Assembly (NCBI RefSeq): GCF_901000735.1
Contig: NC_081542.1
Location: forward strand, 25,621,093-25,685,092
From: Corylus avellana
Taxonomy: Eukaryota; Streptophyta; Magnoliopsida; Fagales; Betulaceae
DNA length: 64,000 nucleotides
Direction: 5' to 3'
Part shown: piece after piece, positions 20,235-37,244 of the stretch
Layout of the letters: every line of letters begins with the position of its first letter
How positions within the stretch are numbered: position 1 is the stretch's first letter
Notes under the pieces: generated by a model
Told to the model about the DNA's origin: nothing
What the model saw: the letters and a program-made list of their open reading frames with translations, nothing else
Databases searched by the model: none
Position numbers and translations under genes: made by a program

Positions 20235-21315
20235 AATTTTATATAGAGAGTGTTTTGGGTGCACTTGTTGCACAAAATGTGCCTTTTGTGCCACGAATTA
20301 GAAGGTGACGCCTAAGCCAATTTTACCAGTCTTATGTTTAGAAAAAAAACCTTGATGCACCGGATTATACCGGGTTTGAGAAGAAAAAAAAAAAAACTTC
20401 AAAAATTAATTTTTTTTAAAAACAAATTATAAGAGTGGTGGCTGCCGGTTAAGTGGGCGCGGCCCTTGGGCGGGGGATAGCTTGCTTAGCCACCCCCTGA
20501 GGTTAGAAAAACCCTAGGTTTTTCCCCCTCCTCCCTCCCCGTTTTCGTCCTTCTTGGTTTCTTCAATCCCCTGTTCTCCAGTTTTTTTTGGTCTTGGGTT
20601 TTTCTTTGCAGGTTGCTGCTCATCTCCGTCGTTGATCTTCGGGTTCCTCTTCATCGCCGCCGTTCAATCTCGCATCCCGCTGTCCCCCCTAGCCAGTCAC
20701 TTAGCCCCAGCTCGTTGCCCTGCACTAGCCCGTTTCCCCAGGCCGTCGTATCGTCCCAACCTGTCGTTCAGCCACAACCCGTTCATCCGCCCAGATCCAG
20801 CCTTCGCTGCCGTCTGGGCTTTAGATCAAGATTCCTCTTATCCGTTCTTCTCCCCCCGTCATTCCAGCAGCCAATCATGCCTCCCCGCCCTCCCTTGTGG
20901 TTGTGCAAGCCATCCCTGGCCGAAAACCTGCTTGAAACAATCGTGACCCGTCTCAAAACCCGATTCTAATGCCTCAAAACTCGTTTTTAGATTCAAAACT
21001 AAAACGGAGAAGTGAAAAGTTAATCCTTTAGAAATTTTATAACCCTAAAGGCCGGAAAAGTTAACCTTGTAAGGTCTGGTTGTGACTTGCCACATAGGTT
21101 TGCCGTGACCCACCCCACGGGTCTGGCATGACCCGCCACCTAGCCAACCTCTCTCTCATCCGGATTCAAGGTTTTCTCATTAATTAATTGTTTTATTTTT
21201 TTATCTCAATAATATAATCTGGTGTGGTTGTATGGTGTCAGGTGATGAATGGTGGCACAAAAGAGCATTTTGTGCAACTTCCTAATTAGAGTTATTTTCT
21301 TTTATATATCCAATT
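20235..21315. mobile_element. TIR element carrying a C-rich insert, family shared with 42677-43463
   Basis: Near the left end, gttgcacaaaatgtgccttt then tgtgccac mirrors gtggcacaaaagagcatttt then gtgcaact near the right end. Inside, 20510-20950 is C/T-rich and GC-elevated, with unsupported open frames. It is followed by cctcaaaactcgtttttaga then ttcaaaactaaa, which also occurs in the element at 42677-43463 (near 42975). Both also carry repeats of gtgacccrcc/gtgggtc. The outer boundaries are approximate. Confidence 0.5.
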
Positions 21316-21368
21316 AACTTCGCAATTAAAAAAAAAAAAAAAAGATTGCTGCCCCCACAGTCGCCAAA

Positions 21369-21376
21369 TTCCCGCC
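21369..21376 (+). promoter_or_regulatory. E2F-type site 1 upstream of MCM3
   Basis: TTCCCGCC, followed by AA, about 145 bp before the MCM3 start. It matches the E2F/DP consensus TTSSCGCS. S-phase control of MCM3 through E2F sites is established in Arabidopsis. Confidence 0.65.
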
Positions 21377-21399
21377 AAAACATAGGCAAACACCGTTAG

Positions 21400-21408
21400 T
21401 TTCGCGCC
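21400..21408 (+). promoter_or_regulatory. E2F-type site 2 upstream of MCM3
   Basis: TTTCGCGCC, followed by AAAA, about 110 bp before the ATG. It is a near-ideal E2F site and sits 31 bp downstream of the first. A CT microsatellite (21478-21504) then forms the 5' leader. Confidence 0.7.
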
Positions 21409-21478
21409 AAAACTAAAGAAATACAACCTTAGTGTCTAGGGTGGAAAGAAGATTGCCACAACTGTCCATTGCTCCATT

Positions 21479-21509
<31 letters not shown>

Positions 21510-21517
21510 GAGGCAGA

Positions 21518-27276
<5,759 letters not shown>

Positions 27277-28342
27277 ATTGTAATAAGACCAACCTCAACT
27301 CCAAAATTCAGGCAGGTATGTGGTCATATTTCGCTAAATAATCATGTAATGCTGCTGAGATTGATCAGCTTCAATATCTCTTTAAAGTTGAATCATTTTC
27401 CTTGAATACACAAGATTTCGATATGCTTATTTTTCCTCAAGTTTCATTTAATACATTTTGCATATATTTTGCTAGTTAATCCTATACATTTTGCCTGAAA
27501 TGGAGGGAATATTTGACCCTGATGGTGTCATTTGGTAGGAATAGGATTGTCCCACAATGCCAAATAAATGTGATACATTTTTTAAAACATATAGCATACT
27601 TGATTGTTAAATAATGAATTTCAGGGAGAGTGGAATTGGGCAGCATGGTGAACACTTCTAGAGGATAAACATGGCATGCAAGGGATTCGTATGAAGAGCT
27701 TACACATCAGATCTCCTAAGGTGCTAGAGCTGTGTCAAACTGAAACGTTAGAATGTAGTTTTTTCATAGATTTTGGCAGTGGAACTTCTTTGTATTTTTA
27801 TTTTTTTATTTTATGATTTATGAAGTTATAATGTCTATATTGGAAATTAATGAGAAAAATTGGTACTTTTCCATGCACGCAATGTCTTAGGCGGATAAAG
27901 TTTTTGTTTTTGCTTTTGTTTTTTTTGTTTTTTTTTTTTGTTTTTCTAAATTGGGTTGTAGGAAATTTGTATTAAACATGTGTGCAAAACGTACATGATT
28001 CTTACATTTAATGTGATTTTCCCAACTCAGTTTAGAAGAAAATTTTATCCGTGCAAAAAATGTAGCTGAAAGTCTGTTATGTGGTGAAGGTTGCTTGTAA
28101 GCTATAAAATCCAAAATGCTTCTTCTAAGCATATTATAATGTGCTTAATACTAGCATGACAAAGGCCTCGCTTGTAATTTGTTTTTTTGTGTTGTGTTTT
28201 GTTTGGTCCCCTTTCCTTTTCCTCAATTTGAATAAAAAAATAAAAAAAATAAAAAACCATTAGTAGCAAAAGAAACCCTTCATCTCTATGCTTATGTGGG
28301 GCGTGTTTTTTTGGTTCGTCAGGCAAGTATTTCTTACATTAA
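27277..28342 (+). other. MCM3 3' flank and spacer
   Basis: No further gene is seen. The first few hundred bases probably hold the MCM3 3' UTR, and a possible 3' UTR intron lies between 27316 and 27624 (gcaggtatgt ... tttcagg). Poly(T) tracts lie near 27904-27945. Confidence 0.45.
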
Positions 28343-28466
28343 TGGTTTTTTTTTTTTTTTTTTTTTGACATGTCTACACAAGGGAAGGCGAAAGAGAGAT
28401 TCGAATTAGTGACTTTTGCTTCATTAGGCGTGGTTTACAGCCGATTGAACTATTTTTTAGGGACGA
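28343..28466 (-). mobile_element. tRNA-derived SINE copy 5 with 8-bp target duplication
   Basis: Minus-strand copy with the T run (poly(A) on its own strand) at 28346-28366, then gacatgtctacacaagggaa, the B-box complement agattcgaattagtgac, cttcattaggcgtgg and the head ccgattgaac. It is flanked by TACATTAA on both sides (28335-28342 and 28467-28474). This supports a genuine retroposition event and defines the 5' end. Confidence 0.75.
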
Positions 28467-28474
28467 TACATTAA

Positions 28475-29174
28475 CGCTTTCTAAGTTGCACTTGGAATGC
28501 AAATATTCTGAGAACCCACCATTTCAAGAGAGAAAACAATGCTATACAAGTGCCAAAGCTAGATAATAGTGTTGGTGCAAATTGACCACAACTTTTTTTT
28601 GATTCCAAAAGTTAAATAATAGTAATCAATCACAAGCTCAATAGTGATTTTAAAATTACATTAATTTTTTAGTGACAAAAAAATAAAAATAAAAAACAAA
28701 AAACAAGAGAACCTTCTAACATTATTTGTGCACGTCGGCTGTAGAAGGGATAACGACTATTATCACAAAAGTTAGGGCTATGGACCAATTCAAATGGCCA
28801 ATACTTGATGCATGTATGCATGCCCTAATAACACTAACAGGCAAATGAGTTTTTGAGTAAATAGCTCTTATATTTGATCTGATGATGATCAATACTATTT
28901 ATATAAAATTGTCTTTGAAATTAAAAAATAAATAAAAGGGTTTTGTCTCTATTTCTTTATTTGAAAAACTGGGGGCAAAGCCAAATCTTTCCAAAAATAC
29001 ATCTTGGAGTATGAATGCAGGTGGCTAAATGCACAGCTGGTGCATCAATCTGTGAGAGGTGTCCCTATTATCCTGGGAATAACATAAATAAGCAAACAAA
29101 AAGCCAGCCACAATAACTTATTTTTCATCTACTTATTTTCCTTTTCCTTTTTTTTTTTTTAAAAAAAAAAATAT
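28475..29174. other. intergenic spacer, nothing recognised
   Basis: AT-rich sequence with no open frame, no repeat shared with the rest of the window and no RNA gene that I could see. Confidence 0.5.
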
Positions 29175-29590
29175 TGAGAAAACTTTACAAAATTCATTTG
29201 AACTTTCACACATTTTAACATTACCCTTTCAATATTAAAAAAACTCTCAATTTAAGATATTGAATTTTCAATTTTTTTCAGTGTCTTCACCTGTTAGAAT
29301 TTTTTGTTAAATCTGATAAAAAATTATGAAATACCCATATTTTTTATTATAAAAAAAAAAATTTAAAAAGATTCATAAATTGGTAATGATTTAACTGAAT
29401 TTGTAAAAATACCTGAATATTTGTAATTTTTTATTAAAAAAATTAATATTTAAGAATTTTTACAAGATTTAACGAAATATTTTAACCGAGAGTAGCAAAA
29501 AATTGAAAATATAATATCATAAATTGAGAATTTTTAAACATTAAAATTCTAAAACACCTAAAAATTTATTGGAATTTTGTAAAGTTTCCT
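29175..29590. mobile_element. foldback MITE upstream of the Rossmann-fold gene
   Basis: The left end gagaaaactttacaaaattc mirrors ggaattttgtaaagtttcc at the right. Inner parts also match (ctctcaatttaagatattga with its inverse near 29505-29535). It has no coding capacity and ends about 100 bp before the next gene's ATG, so it may contribute to that promoter. Confidence 0.6.
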
Positions 29591-29689
29591 TGGATATTTA
29601 TTATGGTCATGTAAACTTGGTTGAGTTATGATTACGTGGCAGTGTGAGAGCCCATTAGTTTTAGTCGAAGCAGAAGAAATCAGAAAGCA

Positions 29690-32600
29690 ATGGCCACTAC
29701 TCCTTTCATCATCAGGGCCTCTCCCCTGAGTTTCTGCACTCTACACTCCAATAGACCCCTCTCTTCCCTTCCTTTCTCCACACCCAACTCCAAATCTTTT
29801 TCCCGCCTCAGTTCCACAAAGGTAACACAAACACACGCGCACACACACACACACACACACAAAAAGACCAAAATCCACACTTTGGTTGTCTAGGAAATGT
29901 GAGAAAAGAAAGAAAACATTTCAGTGATTTCACTATTGGGTTATCATTTTCTTTTTCTTTTCCCGTGGTTTCTTAGCAACCAAATGGAGGGGTGAAATGG
30001 GTTCTGTGAAATTTATTTTTTTGCTTCTTATAACTTTTCATTGTTATGCCTGCCAATCATTGATGTTAGATGGAAGGTACCGAAATCACAGAGGAAGTGG
30101 CCGAGCAACCAGGACCCAATGCGAATGCGAATGCGAAAAAGAAAATATTTGTTGCTGGAGCGACCGGGAGTACTGGGAAAAGAATTGTTGAGCAGCTGCT
30201 GGCGAAGGGTTTTCAGGTTAAAGCCGGGGTTCGTGACGTGGACAAGGCCAAAACCACGCTTTCCCATGACAACCCGGCTCTTCAAATTGTTAGTTTTCTT
30301 GGTTGTTTAGAGTGCAAGCATTAACTAGACAGTGAAAATTCAATTGGGTTTTTGTTAATTCTTGATACTATTTTGCGTTTCGCCAAGTTTTTTGAGAGAT
30401 GTGTTGTGGGTTTTTTGTTTTGCAGGTCAAAGCGGATGTAACTGAGGGTTCTGATAGGTTGGCCGAAGTTGTTGGGGATGATACAGAAGCTGTGATATGT
30501 GCAACTGGCTTTCGGCCAGGGTGGGATTTGTTTGCTCCCTGGAAGGTCAGTTAATTTTGTGCCTATGGAATTGATATATCTATCCTCATCTGGGGTTTTG
30601 TAGCCAGTTTCATGTTTATATTATTCCATTTGTTCACATTATATTTATCTTTAATCATCTACAGGCTGCTTGTCTGTACATGTTAAATCATAATCAGCTC
30701 TTGTTAATTGTCCTTCACAATGCCTTAAGAAAGGAATTTGATATTTATAATTAGCTGGCGTGACACTATATCATTGCTGTCACTAAAGATTGCTTGTCTG
30801 GGCTAACAAGGTTTTCAGGTGCTATTTTCAGCTTTCATCTTGAGTTTGAACTGCATATATATTTTATATATGCGTGTATCTTTCTTGTTTCTTTGCCAGC
30901 TGGTGCTTACTGACAGATTTTTTTATCCATCTGCATTCTTTGTATTATCTCAAAGCATGTTGACAACGGAAATTATGTCTTGGTGTCAAACAAACTGCCT
31001 CAAATCAGAGATGATTTAGAGTTTGATGTTTTGTTGAAGCAGAGAAAGGGATATAAATACTTGTTTAATTGATTTAGGATTATTCTCTGTGGAATTCTAA
31101 TGGTATTCTAATGTATGGGGAACTTCTTGACACGAAATCTCTTTTAGACTCGCTTAGATTCAGTGGTTACTATTTGTACTGGAGTCCTACATGATTATAA
31201 TGTACCCCAGACGGATGTCAGAGAAAAGGGCCTAAGGATGAATATTGGAAGAAATATTGACTCAGCATGCGATATGTTGTTAAACTGAATCGAAATAAAT
31301 TGATAAGTTTGTCTGTTTTATAAAATGGAAAGTTCAGTTTTGGATGTAAAATCACAAAGAATTCATGATGCCCTTGAAAAAGACATTAAGTCAAGCTGCA
31401 AATATTTCAGTACAAGTGCTAGTCCTACGACACCAAACATGCTTCTAGCTCTTTGATAGGAATACCACTTTTCTCCACAATTGAAGTGTATTTTTCGTGA
31501 TGTTACATAAGCACGAGGCTAGCGGTGCTCCTTCTTATTATTTAAAAATGAAAAGCAAAGAACACTATTTCCACCTTCAAGATTTCTAACTTTCAGCCAG
31601 AGTAGCACATTATTTGTGATAATCAATAACTGGAAAGTTGTTGTGTATAGGAGGATATGACAGCCATAATGACAAGGAACTCTAAGTTACTTTATCGATT
31701 CAGTGGAGCAGTAGGATAATAAGTACTTGTCAATTTGTGAATATATATGTATGCTAAAAGTAACTTTTTCAGCAGTTTCTAGTTTACAAACGGGGTATCA
31801 CTTGCCAATATATTGTCTTATGTCAAGATCTTATCTCATGTCAACAACTCAGCAAAACCTTAGTCCCAACAACATGGATTTGTTGGTGTCTTATTTTCCA
31901 GGCAGCTTTATCTAGACGGAATCCTCCATGAATCCTTGCAATTGCATTTGACTGCCTCAAACTGTATCCACTCCTTTTGGTGCCTTCAACTTGAAAATCA
32001 AATTATTTGTTACCACTGCATTAGTAGGCTTTTCTTGCACTTGGCAGTTACAGTCTATAAAATGTGTCATTTAGTTATGTATTTTCTACTCATAGAATGG
32101 TAGGACATACTTACTCATCTAATATGTGTTTCAAGTTCAAGTAAATTGTTATTCCTTGGCATTTATTGGGATTCTCGTCGCTTGGATTTGTGTATACACT
32201 TTGGACACCTTAAAAAGACATAGGATTCCATGATCTTCTACTTGAGCAAAGTTTTATGTTTGCAGAAATGTCTTCAAATTCATTGTTGTAATCTTTTCTC
32301 AAATTAGTGCATCTTTACATGTTTGTGTATACAAGTTACAGTGTAACAGCTCTCTAGTGTTAAATTTACTGTTGTGATGAGTGTTAAATACATAGCGATA
32401 ATGACTATAATGCTGAATGAAAGTTCAGGGATTCAATCCTCCTTTGTACTTAATATTTCTGGAAGTCCTTTATGGTGCCTTCGATAATTGATGAGAATAT
32501 GCATCTGTTTCTTTTTGGCGCTCTTAGGTAATTTAAGTGTTGCTTTCTGAAAAATATGCTGCTGTTACAGGTTGATAATTTTGGCACAGTAAACCTTGTT

Positions 32601-33105
32601 GAAGCATGCCGCAAAAGAAGTGTAAATAGATTCATACTTGTCAGTTCAATTTTAGTCAATGGAGCTGCCATGGGTCAGATACTTAATCCAGCTTACATCT
32701 TTCTCAATGTCTTTGGACTCACCTTAATAGCAAAGCTTCAGGCAGAGCAACACATCCGGAAATCTGGTATAAACTACACAATAATAAGGCCTGGTGGATT
32801 GAGAAATGAACCCCCTACAGGAAATATCGTTATGGAGCCAGAGGTAATGGCATACGTTGTGAAACTTGAAAACATTTTTGCTACTCTGTCATCTGCTAAA
32901 AATTCAGTTGCTTCTTGGTTTCTCTCTCTCTCCTTTGTAGGATACTCTTTATGAAGGTACCATATCCAGAGATTTGGTTGCAGAAGTTGCTGTTGAGGCA
33001 TTAGTCCATCCTGAAGCATCTTATAAAGTTGTAGAGATAGTTTCTCGTGCTGATGCCCCTAAGCGCTCATATGAGGATCTTTTTGGTTCCATTAAGCAAC
33101 GGTGA
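29690..33105 (+). CDS. NAD(P)-binding Rossmann-fold protein, plastid-type (At2g34460 / Tic62-like group)
   Basis: Five exons: 29690-29821, 30070-30288, 30426-30545, 32571-32843 and 32941-33105. All have GT-AG borders and give 302 residues. Residues 1-44 are rich in Ser and basic residues, poor in acidic ones, and look like a chloroplast transit peptide. The nucleotide-binding loop GATGSTGK is at 74-81 (GxxGxxG). CATGFRPGWD, VDNFGTVNLVEACRK, FILVSSILVNGAAMG and the YTIIRPGGL strand follow in atypical SDR order. The closest recalled relative is Arabidopsis At2g34460, a plastid protein of the NAD(P)H-binding (Tic62-like) group whose reaction is not firmly known. I therefore give no substrate. 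Intron 3 is 2 kb and shows no nested gene. Confidence 0.88.
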
Positions 33106-33673
33106 GTTCTAAGTTCAAGAACATTGTATTAGCAGAGTACTATTCTGATTTCTTGCTTTCTGGCGGCAGGTATATGTTTGCCTATTTTCCCTGTTTATAC
33201 TTACCTTATCTTCATGATATGAACACAATGTTGTTATACTTGATGGAATATATCTAATGTTGCATAAAATAATTGTTTTTGCTCTATTCTCCTTTTTTTG
33301 AAGTAAAACAAAATAATTAACACAATAATTATGATTTCGGGGCCATTGGCACAACTCAAGTAAATGATCATTTCCATCTTTCTTCCTGAAAAGAAGCCAG
33401 GGAAATCAGTATGGACAGATCATGTGATATGGGGAAGATACTAGATCAATATTAACAAGGTAGGGCTTGGAAAGTTAATAGAGATTGAAATGCATGGTTT
33501 CCAACATTTGAGTAAGGTTAATTACTTCAAAATAATAATGAGAATTGATGAATTCCACATCTTCAAAGCCCAAGACCCTTAAACAAAACTCATTCCAGAT
33601 CCCAATAAAGAAATTGAACACCCCAATAAAGATTTTGACTATTAATGGAAAAACACCAAAAAGAAAATGAAAC
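33106..33673. other. convergent 3' flanks of two genes
   Basis: No gene is seen between the plus-strand Rossmann-fold gene and the minus-strand small gene. The sequence probably contains both 3' UTRs. Nothing else was recognised. Confidence 0.5.
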
Positions 33674-33874
33674 TTAGAAGAACCAAGCAACTAGCGAAGC
33701 CATGGCGGCTGCAAATGCAGCCGGAACACCCAACACCGCTCCGGCGCTTTCCATTGTTGGTGACGGTGCAATTCCCCCGACATCTTCAAGTGCAGCTGTG
33801 GCTCTGAAAGTAACAAAAGCCAGAAGAACCACACTGTAGATGGTCAAAGCCATGGTCACCCTGCAACTTGCCAT
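33674..33874 (-). CDS. arabinogalactan peptide (short GPI-anchored AGP)
   Basis: Intronless, 66 residues. Residues 1-28 form a signal peptide (hydrophobic VVLLAFVTFRA then TAA). The mature part is very short and contains an APSP motif of the type that is hydroxylated and carries arabinogalactan chains. The last ~20 residues (GVPAAFAAAMASLVAWFF) are hydrophobic, as in a GPI-attachment signal. Length and order match AG-peptides of the cell surface. The glycomodule is weak (one Ala-Pro-Ser-Pro), so another small GPI-anchored protein is possible. A TATA-like motif lies about 110 bp upstream on the minus strand. Confidence 0.75.
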   Translation of the reverse strand: MASCRVTMALTIYSVVLLAFVTFRATAALEDVGGIAPSPTMESAGAVLGVPAAFAAAMASLVAWFF

Positions 33875-33981
33875 TTCCCACTAGTTTCTTAAGCAATTAA
33901 GAACAAGTAGGAGTAACTTGAAGGAAATTGTAGAAGCAGGTGTTTGAGTTTTCAGTGAGGGAAAATGAGAGTCCAAATGGT

Positions 33982-33990
33982 CCTTTATAG
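33982..33990 (-). promoter_or_regulatory. TATA-like box of the arabinogalactan peptide gene
   Basis: The minus strand reads CTATAAAGG, about 110 bp upstream of the ATG, in a position that would give an ~80-bp leader. Confidence 0.5.
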
Positions 33991-34184
33991 GAAGGATTTG
34001 TGGAGATGATAAGAATCTAACACCTATTTATGTTTGTTTAACCACAAGCAACATCATTTTAAGGTGGTGGGCTTTCATTATAATTATGACTGGCAGTATA
34101 CCCCGTACCAGCCTGGACCAACTGTGCAACCAAAGAAGACTCACTTTCCAGGCAAGTTTTGCTAATTATCTTGGAAGTTTACCA

Positions 34185-34338
34185 GCTTGTGATGTTTATT
34201 TTGGGAATATTTTTTGGTTGAGTTGGTGATATCATTCACAGCTAGAAACAGTTCTAGCTATGAGATGTTTATTTTGGGAATATTTTTTGGTTGAGATGGT
34301 GATATCATTCACAGCTAGAAATGTTTCTAGCTATGATC
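34185..34338 (+). repeat. ~73-bp tandem duplication
   Basis: The text gatgtttattttgggaatat, then tttttggttgag, gtgatatcattcacagctag and ttctagctatga occurs twice head to tail with few changes, so the duplication is recent. Each unit ends in an imperfect palindrome (agctagaaa...ttctagct). Confidence 0.85.
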
Positions 34339-35183
34339 TCCCCCAAAGGCGACGTAAATGTCAATGTTCAAACATCTCTAATTTTTATTTTAGTCGTTAT
34401 GTTTAAGGACATTTGCAAAATGTCACTATTCGAACGTTACTAATTCAATAGGTGACTTTTTTGGGCTTAAAATGTCACCTTCCACGTGTTCATATTTTGA
34501 AAAAAATTTGTCGTGTAATGACATTTCAAAATTTACTCGATAAAACTTTTCGGAAGATTAATAGGAATTCTTTTCAAAAAAAGAAAAAATAATTTCTGAA
34601 AAGAGAACTTTTATTCGTCTTTCTTTTGTTTTTTCTCTATACAATTTTTTAAAGAATTAGTCGTTGGATCTATAGGACCCACATTCAGGAGTTATTTTTA
34701 TTTTCCCTTTTATTAACAAACTCCTTAAAGAGAATTTAATTTAAATTTGCATACAACTAAAGCCAAACAAGTGGTGCTAGCAAATAGTAGTAGTAAATTA
34801 AATTAATAAATTATCCAAATTACACCTGGCCATGTAACTTATATTAATAAAAAATCTCTCCAATAAAAAATCATTTTATCTTTTCTCCTTTAAATAAAAA
34901 AATTACTCTCTCTCTCTCTCTATAGTTTGGTTGCTCCATTTACTCCAATTGTGCCTTCAATGCTACTGCTTGCTATTGATTCATTGAATGACACTTGAAA
35001 CTCATGAAACTTGAAATGGTCTATTGAATTCTAACAAACCTGCAATAAATTAGAAAAATAAATAAATTGCAATAATATGATTGTTATTGAATTAAACTTG
35101 CTATTGAGTGCTTGGTATTGAATGCTTATTTTTTATTTTTAAATATGCCCGTTAGAAAAAATATAAAATTTTGAAGAATATGA

Positions 35184-35220
<37 letters not shown>

Positions 35221-35966
35221 TTTTTAAAAATACGACCGAAAAAAAAAAAAAAAAGATAAATATTGAAAAATATGAAAATGGATAACTAAAATATTGAGCC
35301 GGATGTAGGTGCTTTTGAAAAAGTGAAAAATATTTTATAAATGAGATTTTAGACTTTAAACCTATAACATAGGTGATGTTAGTGGGAATAAAATCCTCTC
35401 CATAACAAATACTGAATAATTATTAGGATTTAAAAAAAAAAAAAATCATTCTAACAGTCATTTCATTAATGCGATAAAACTTGAGCGCTAACTTTAGCTA
35501 ATACAATGTCATTGATATATTTATGGGCTTCCTCTATATGAACTTATTCGTTCATAAGAGAAAGTGCTTATGTTGCTAGTCTATGCGCTGCTCTATTCGC
35601 CTCATTTTTAACATGAGGCATCTCCCACTTGTACGTGTAAGCGATTCAACATCATTCTAGCATCGTCAATTAATTGGCCATATCTGCACCAATTCTTATA
35701 TGCTTCCTCAATATTTGCGCTACCTAAAGTCCGTCTCTTTCCAACTCCACCTTTTGTAGTCTCAAGCTTTTCCATTTTTAGATCATATTTTTAATCTCTT
35801 CATGATCTCCTTATGATCATATTTTTTTAATTTAAAAAAAAAATAAAAATAAAAATCCTCAAAGTATTTGTTTCTTCTTTTTCCTCCATGATTCTTTTAA
35901 AGCAACTCTACATCTATAGAATTAAATAAAAATAAATAAATAAATAAAAAACTCTACATCTATAGT
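34339..35966. other. AT-rich spacer, no gene
   Basis: A (CT)n tract lies near 34905-34921 and a (TA)n tract at 35187-35217. Text around 35540-35720 (catgaggcatctcccacttg) reads like a decayed retrotransposon coding fragment, but I could not assign it. The phrase actctacatctatag occurs twice (35905 and 35951). Confidence 0.45.
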
Positions 35967-36160
35967 ATAGAAAATGAAGGGTCCAGATTCAAAAGCAGTT
36001 TGTTTAAGGCAAACGACGTCGTGGCATTTTAACAAAAACGTGAGGAAACGAACTCTCCAGTTAAGGTATAAGTTTGCTTTTTTGTTTTTCCCCGGTAAAA
36101 ATTCTGCGTCGTTTGCCTTAAATAAATTGGTATTGAATCTGGACCGTCTATTTTCTTTGC
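35967..36160. mobile_element. MITE in the C2-gene promoter
   Basis: The left text ggtccagattcaaaagc then gtttaaggcaaacgacg mirrors cgtcgtttgccttaaataaa then gaatctggacc. The outermost bases (agaaaatgaag against its inverse from about 36156) extend the inverted repeat. The element ends about 80 bp before the C2-domain start and so forms part of the promoter. The target duplication was not resolved. Confidence 0.7.
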
Positions 36161-36237
36161 ATGATTTGTCCAGTTTTTTTCCTTTAAATTGAAAATAGAA
36201 AAATGTTTGAATCGCTAAACGTACGTATAATATACGT

Positions 36238-36792
36238 ATGATTATGAAGCTCCATTTCTCTCTAATGGAGCACAAGTCAGATTCCCGAAGAAGAAAGGCG
36301 GCGGCGGCGGCGCGGCCTCTGAGAGAGATAGAGGTGCTGATAATCTCGGCCCAGGGCCTCAACAACGTGAAGCACGTGACCAGGATGAGGCCCTACGCGG
36401 TGGTCTACGTCGACAAGGACCACGTGGCGAAGACCCACGTGGCCGAGCACGGCGGAACCGACCCCACATGGAACGAGGTCGTGAAGGTTAAGTTCAAGGA
36501 GGGTTTGCCGGAAAGTGACGTCATGGCGGCTCTGAACGTGGACATATATGCGCGCGGCCACGTGCGGGAGAAGCCGGTAGGGAGCGCTAGGGTGTTGCTG
36601 TGCGATGTGCTGAAGGGAGGGGACCCGTGTGAGCCGTTGGATAATCCGATCCAGTGCATCACGGTGCAGGTGTGGAGGCCCTCCGGTAGGCCCCATGGGC
36701 TTCTCAACTTGTGGGTCCCGCCGACTGGTATGTTCTTGATGAGGAGGCCGGAGTCTCTGTCTTTCAGCATCAAGGAAGCGGCGGATGAGTAG
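36238..36792 (+). CDS. C2-domain protein (SRC2-like, intronless)
   Basis: Single exon of 184 residues from the first ATG. An in-frame ATG at 36265 (MEHKSDSRRR) is an equally good or better start and would give 175 residues. After a basic, alanine-rich N-terminus, a C2 sandwich runs from about residue 31 (IEVLIISAQGLNNV) through MRPYAVVYVD and the hallmark TDPTWNEVV to VDIYARG and PVGSARVLL. The tail has VQVWRPSGRPHGLLNLWV, common in plant SRC2/BAP-type small C2 proteins. These bind phospholipid, often with calcium, in stress or defence signalling at membranes. Some of the loop aspartates expected for calcium are not obvious, so calcium dependence is uncertain. GC content is much higher than the surroundings. 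No transmembrane segment is seen. Confidence 0.82.
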   Translation: MIMKLHFSLMEHKSDSRRRKAAAAARPLREIEVLIISAQGLNNVKHVTRMRPYAVVYVDKDHVAKTHVAEHGGTDPTWNEVVKVKFKEGLPESDVMAALNVDIYARGHVREKPVGSARVLLCDVLKGGDPCEPLDNPIQCITVQVWRPSGRPHGLLNLWVPPTGMFLMRRPESLSFSIKEAADE

Positions 36793-37244
36793 GCGGTGGA
36801 ACGCGTAGAGCTGCCAGAGGATTTCTAGTTTTTTTGTTTTTGGTTTTTGGTTTTGTGCATGTTGGACACGTGTGAGTGTACGTGTGTCTCTTGTTTAGGT
36901 AGCATATATTATACGTAGTTGTTTTTCATTAGTTTGGTGAATGTCTTTTCCTTGTAGCATAGGTAGAGATAAACACTCAATGACTCGAGGGATTTAAATT
37001 GTCATGTATTCTAGTAAGAAAATAAAATAGCATATATATAGCGGAATTAAAATTATAAGAAATGTTGGGAATAGTTCGAATAAATAGCCTAGCCCATCGA
37101 AGTAACTGGTATAGCTAAAGAATGTTGTTAAACTAGGCAAAGTTTTGTAAATAGAACAAATTACAGACCAGCTAAGGACGAAAATGGGCATGACTGTCTT
37201 GAGATCTTTCAACGTCTCGAGATCCTTCAACCCTATACAGGGGA

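Noticed and set aside
20554..20969. Open frames of 118-130 codons before MCM3
   Set aside because: They lie in a C/T-rich insert inside a TIR element, have no recognisable domain and are not linked to the MCM3 leader.
35922..36365. A 147-codon minus-strand frame upstream of the C2 gene
   Set aside because: It crosses a MITE and the start of the C2 gene and has no domain.
36277..36773. Minus-strand frames of 122-139 codons opposite the C2 gene
   Set aside because: They are antisense shadows. The plus strand carries the clear C2 motifs.
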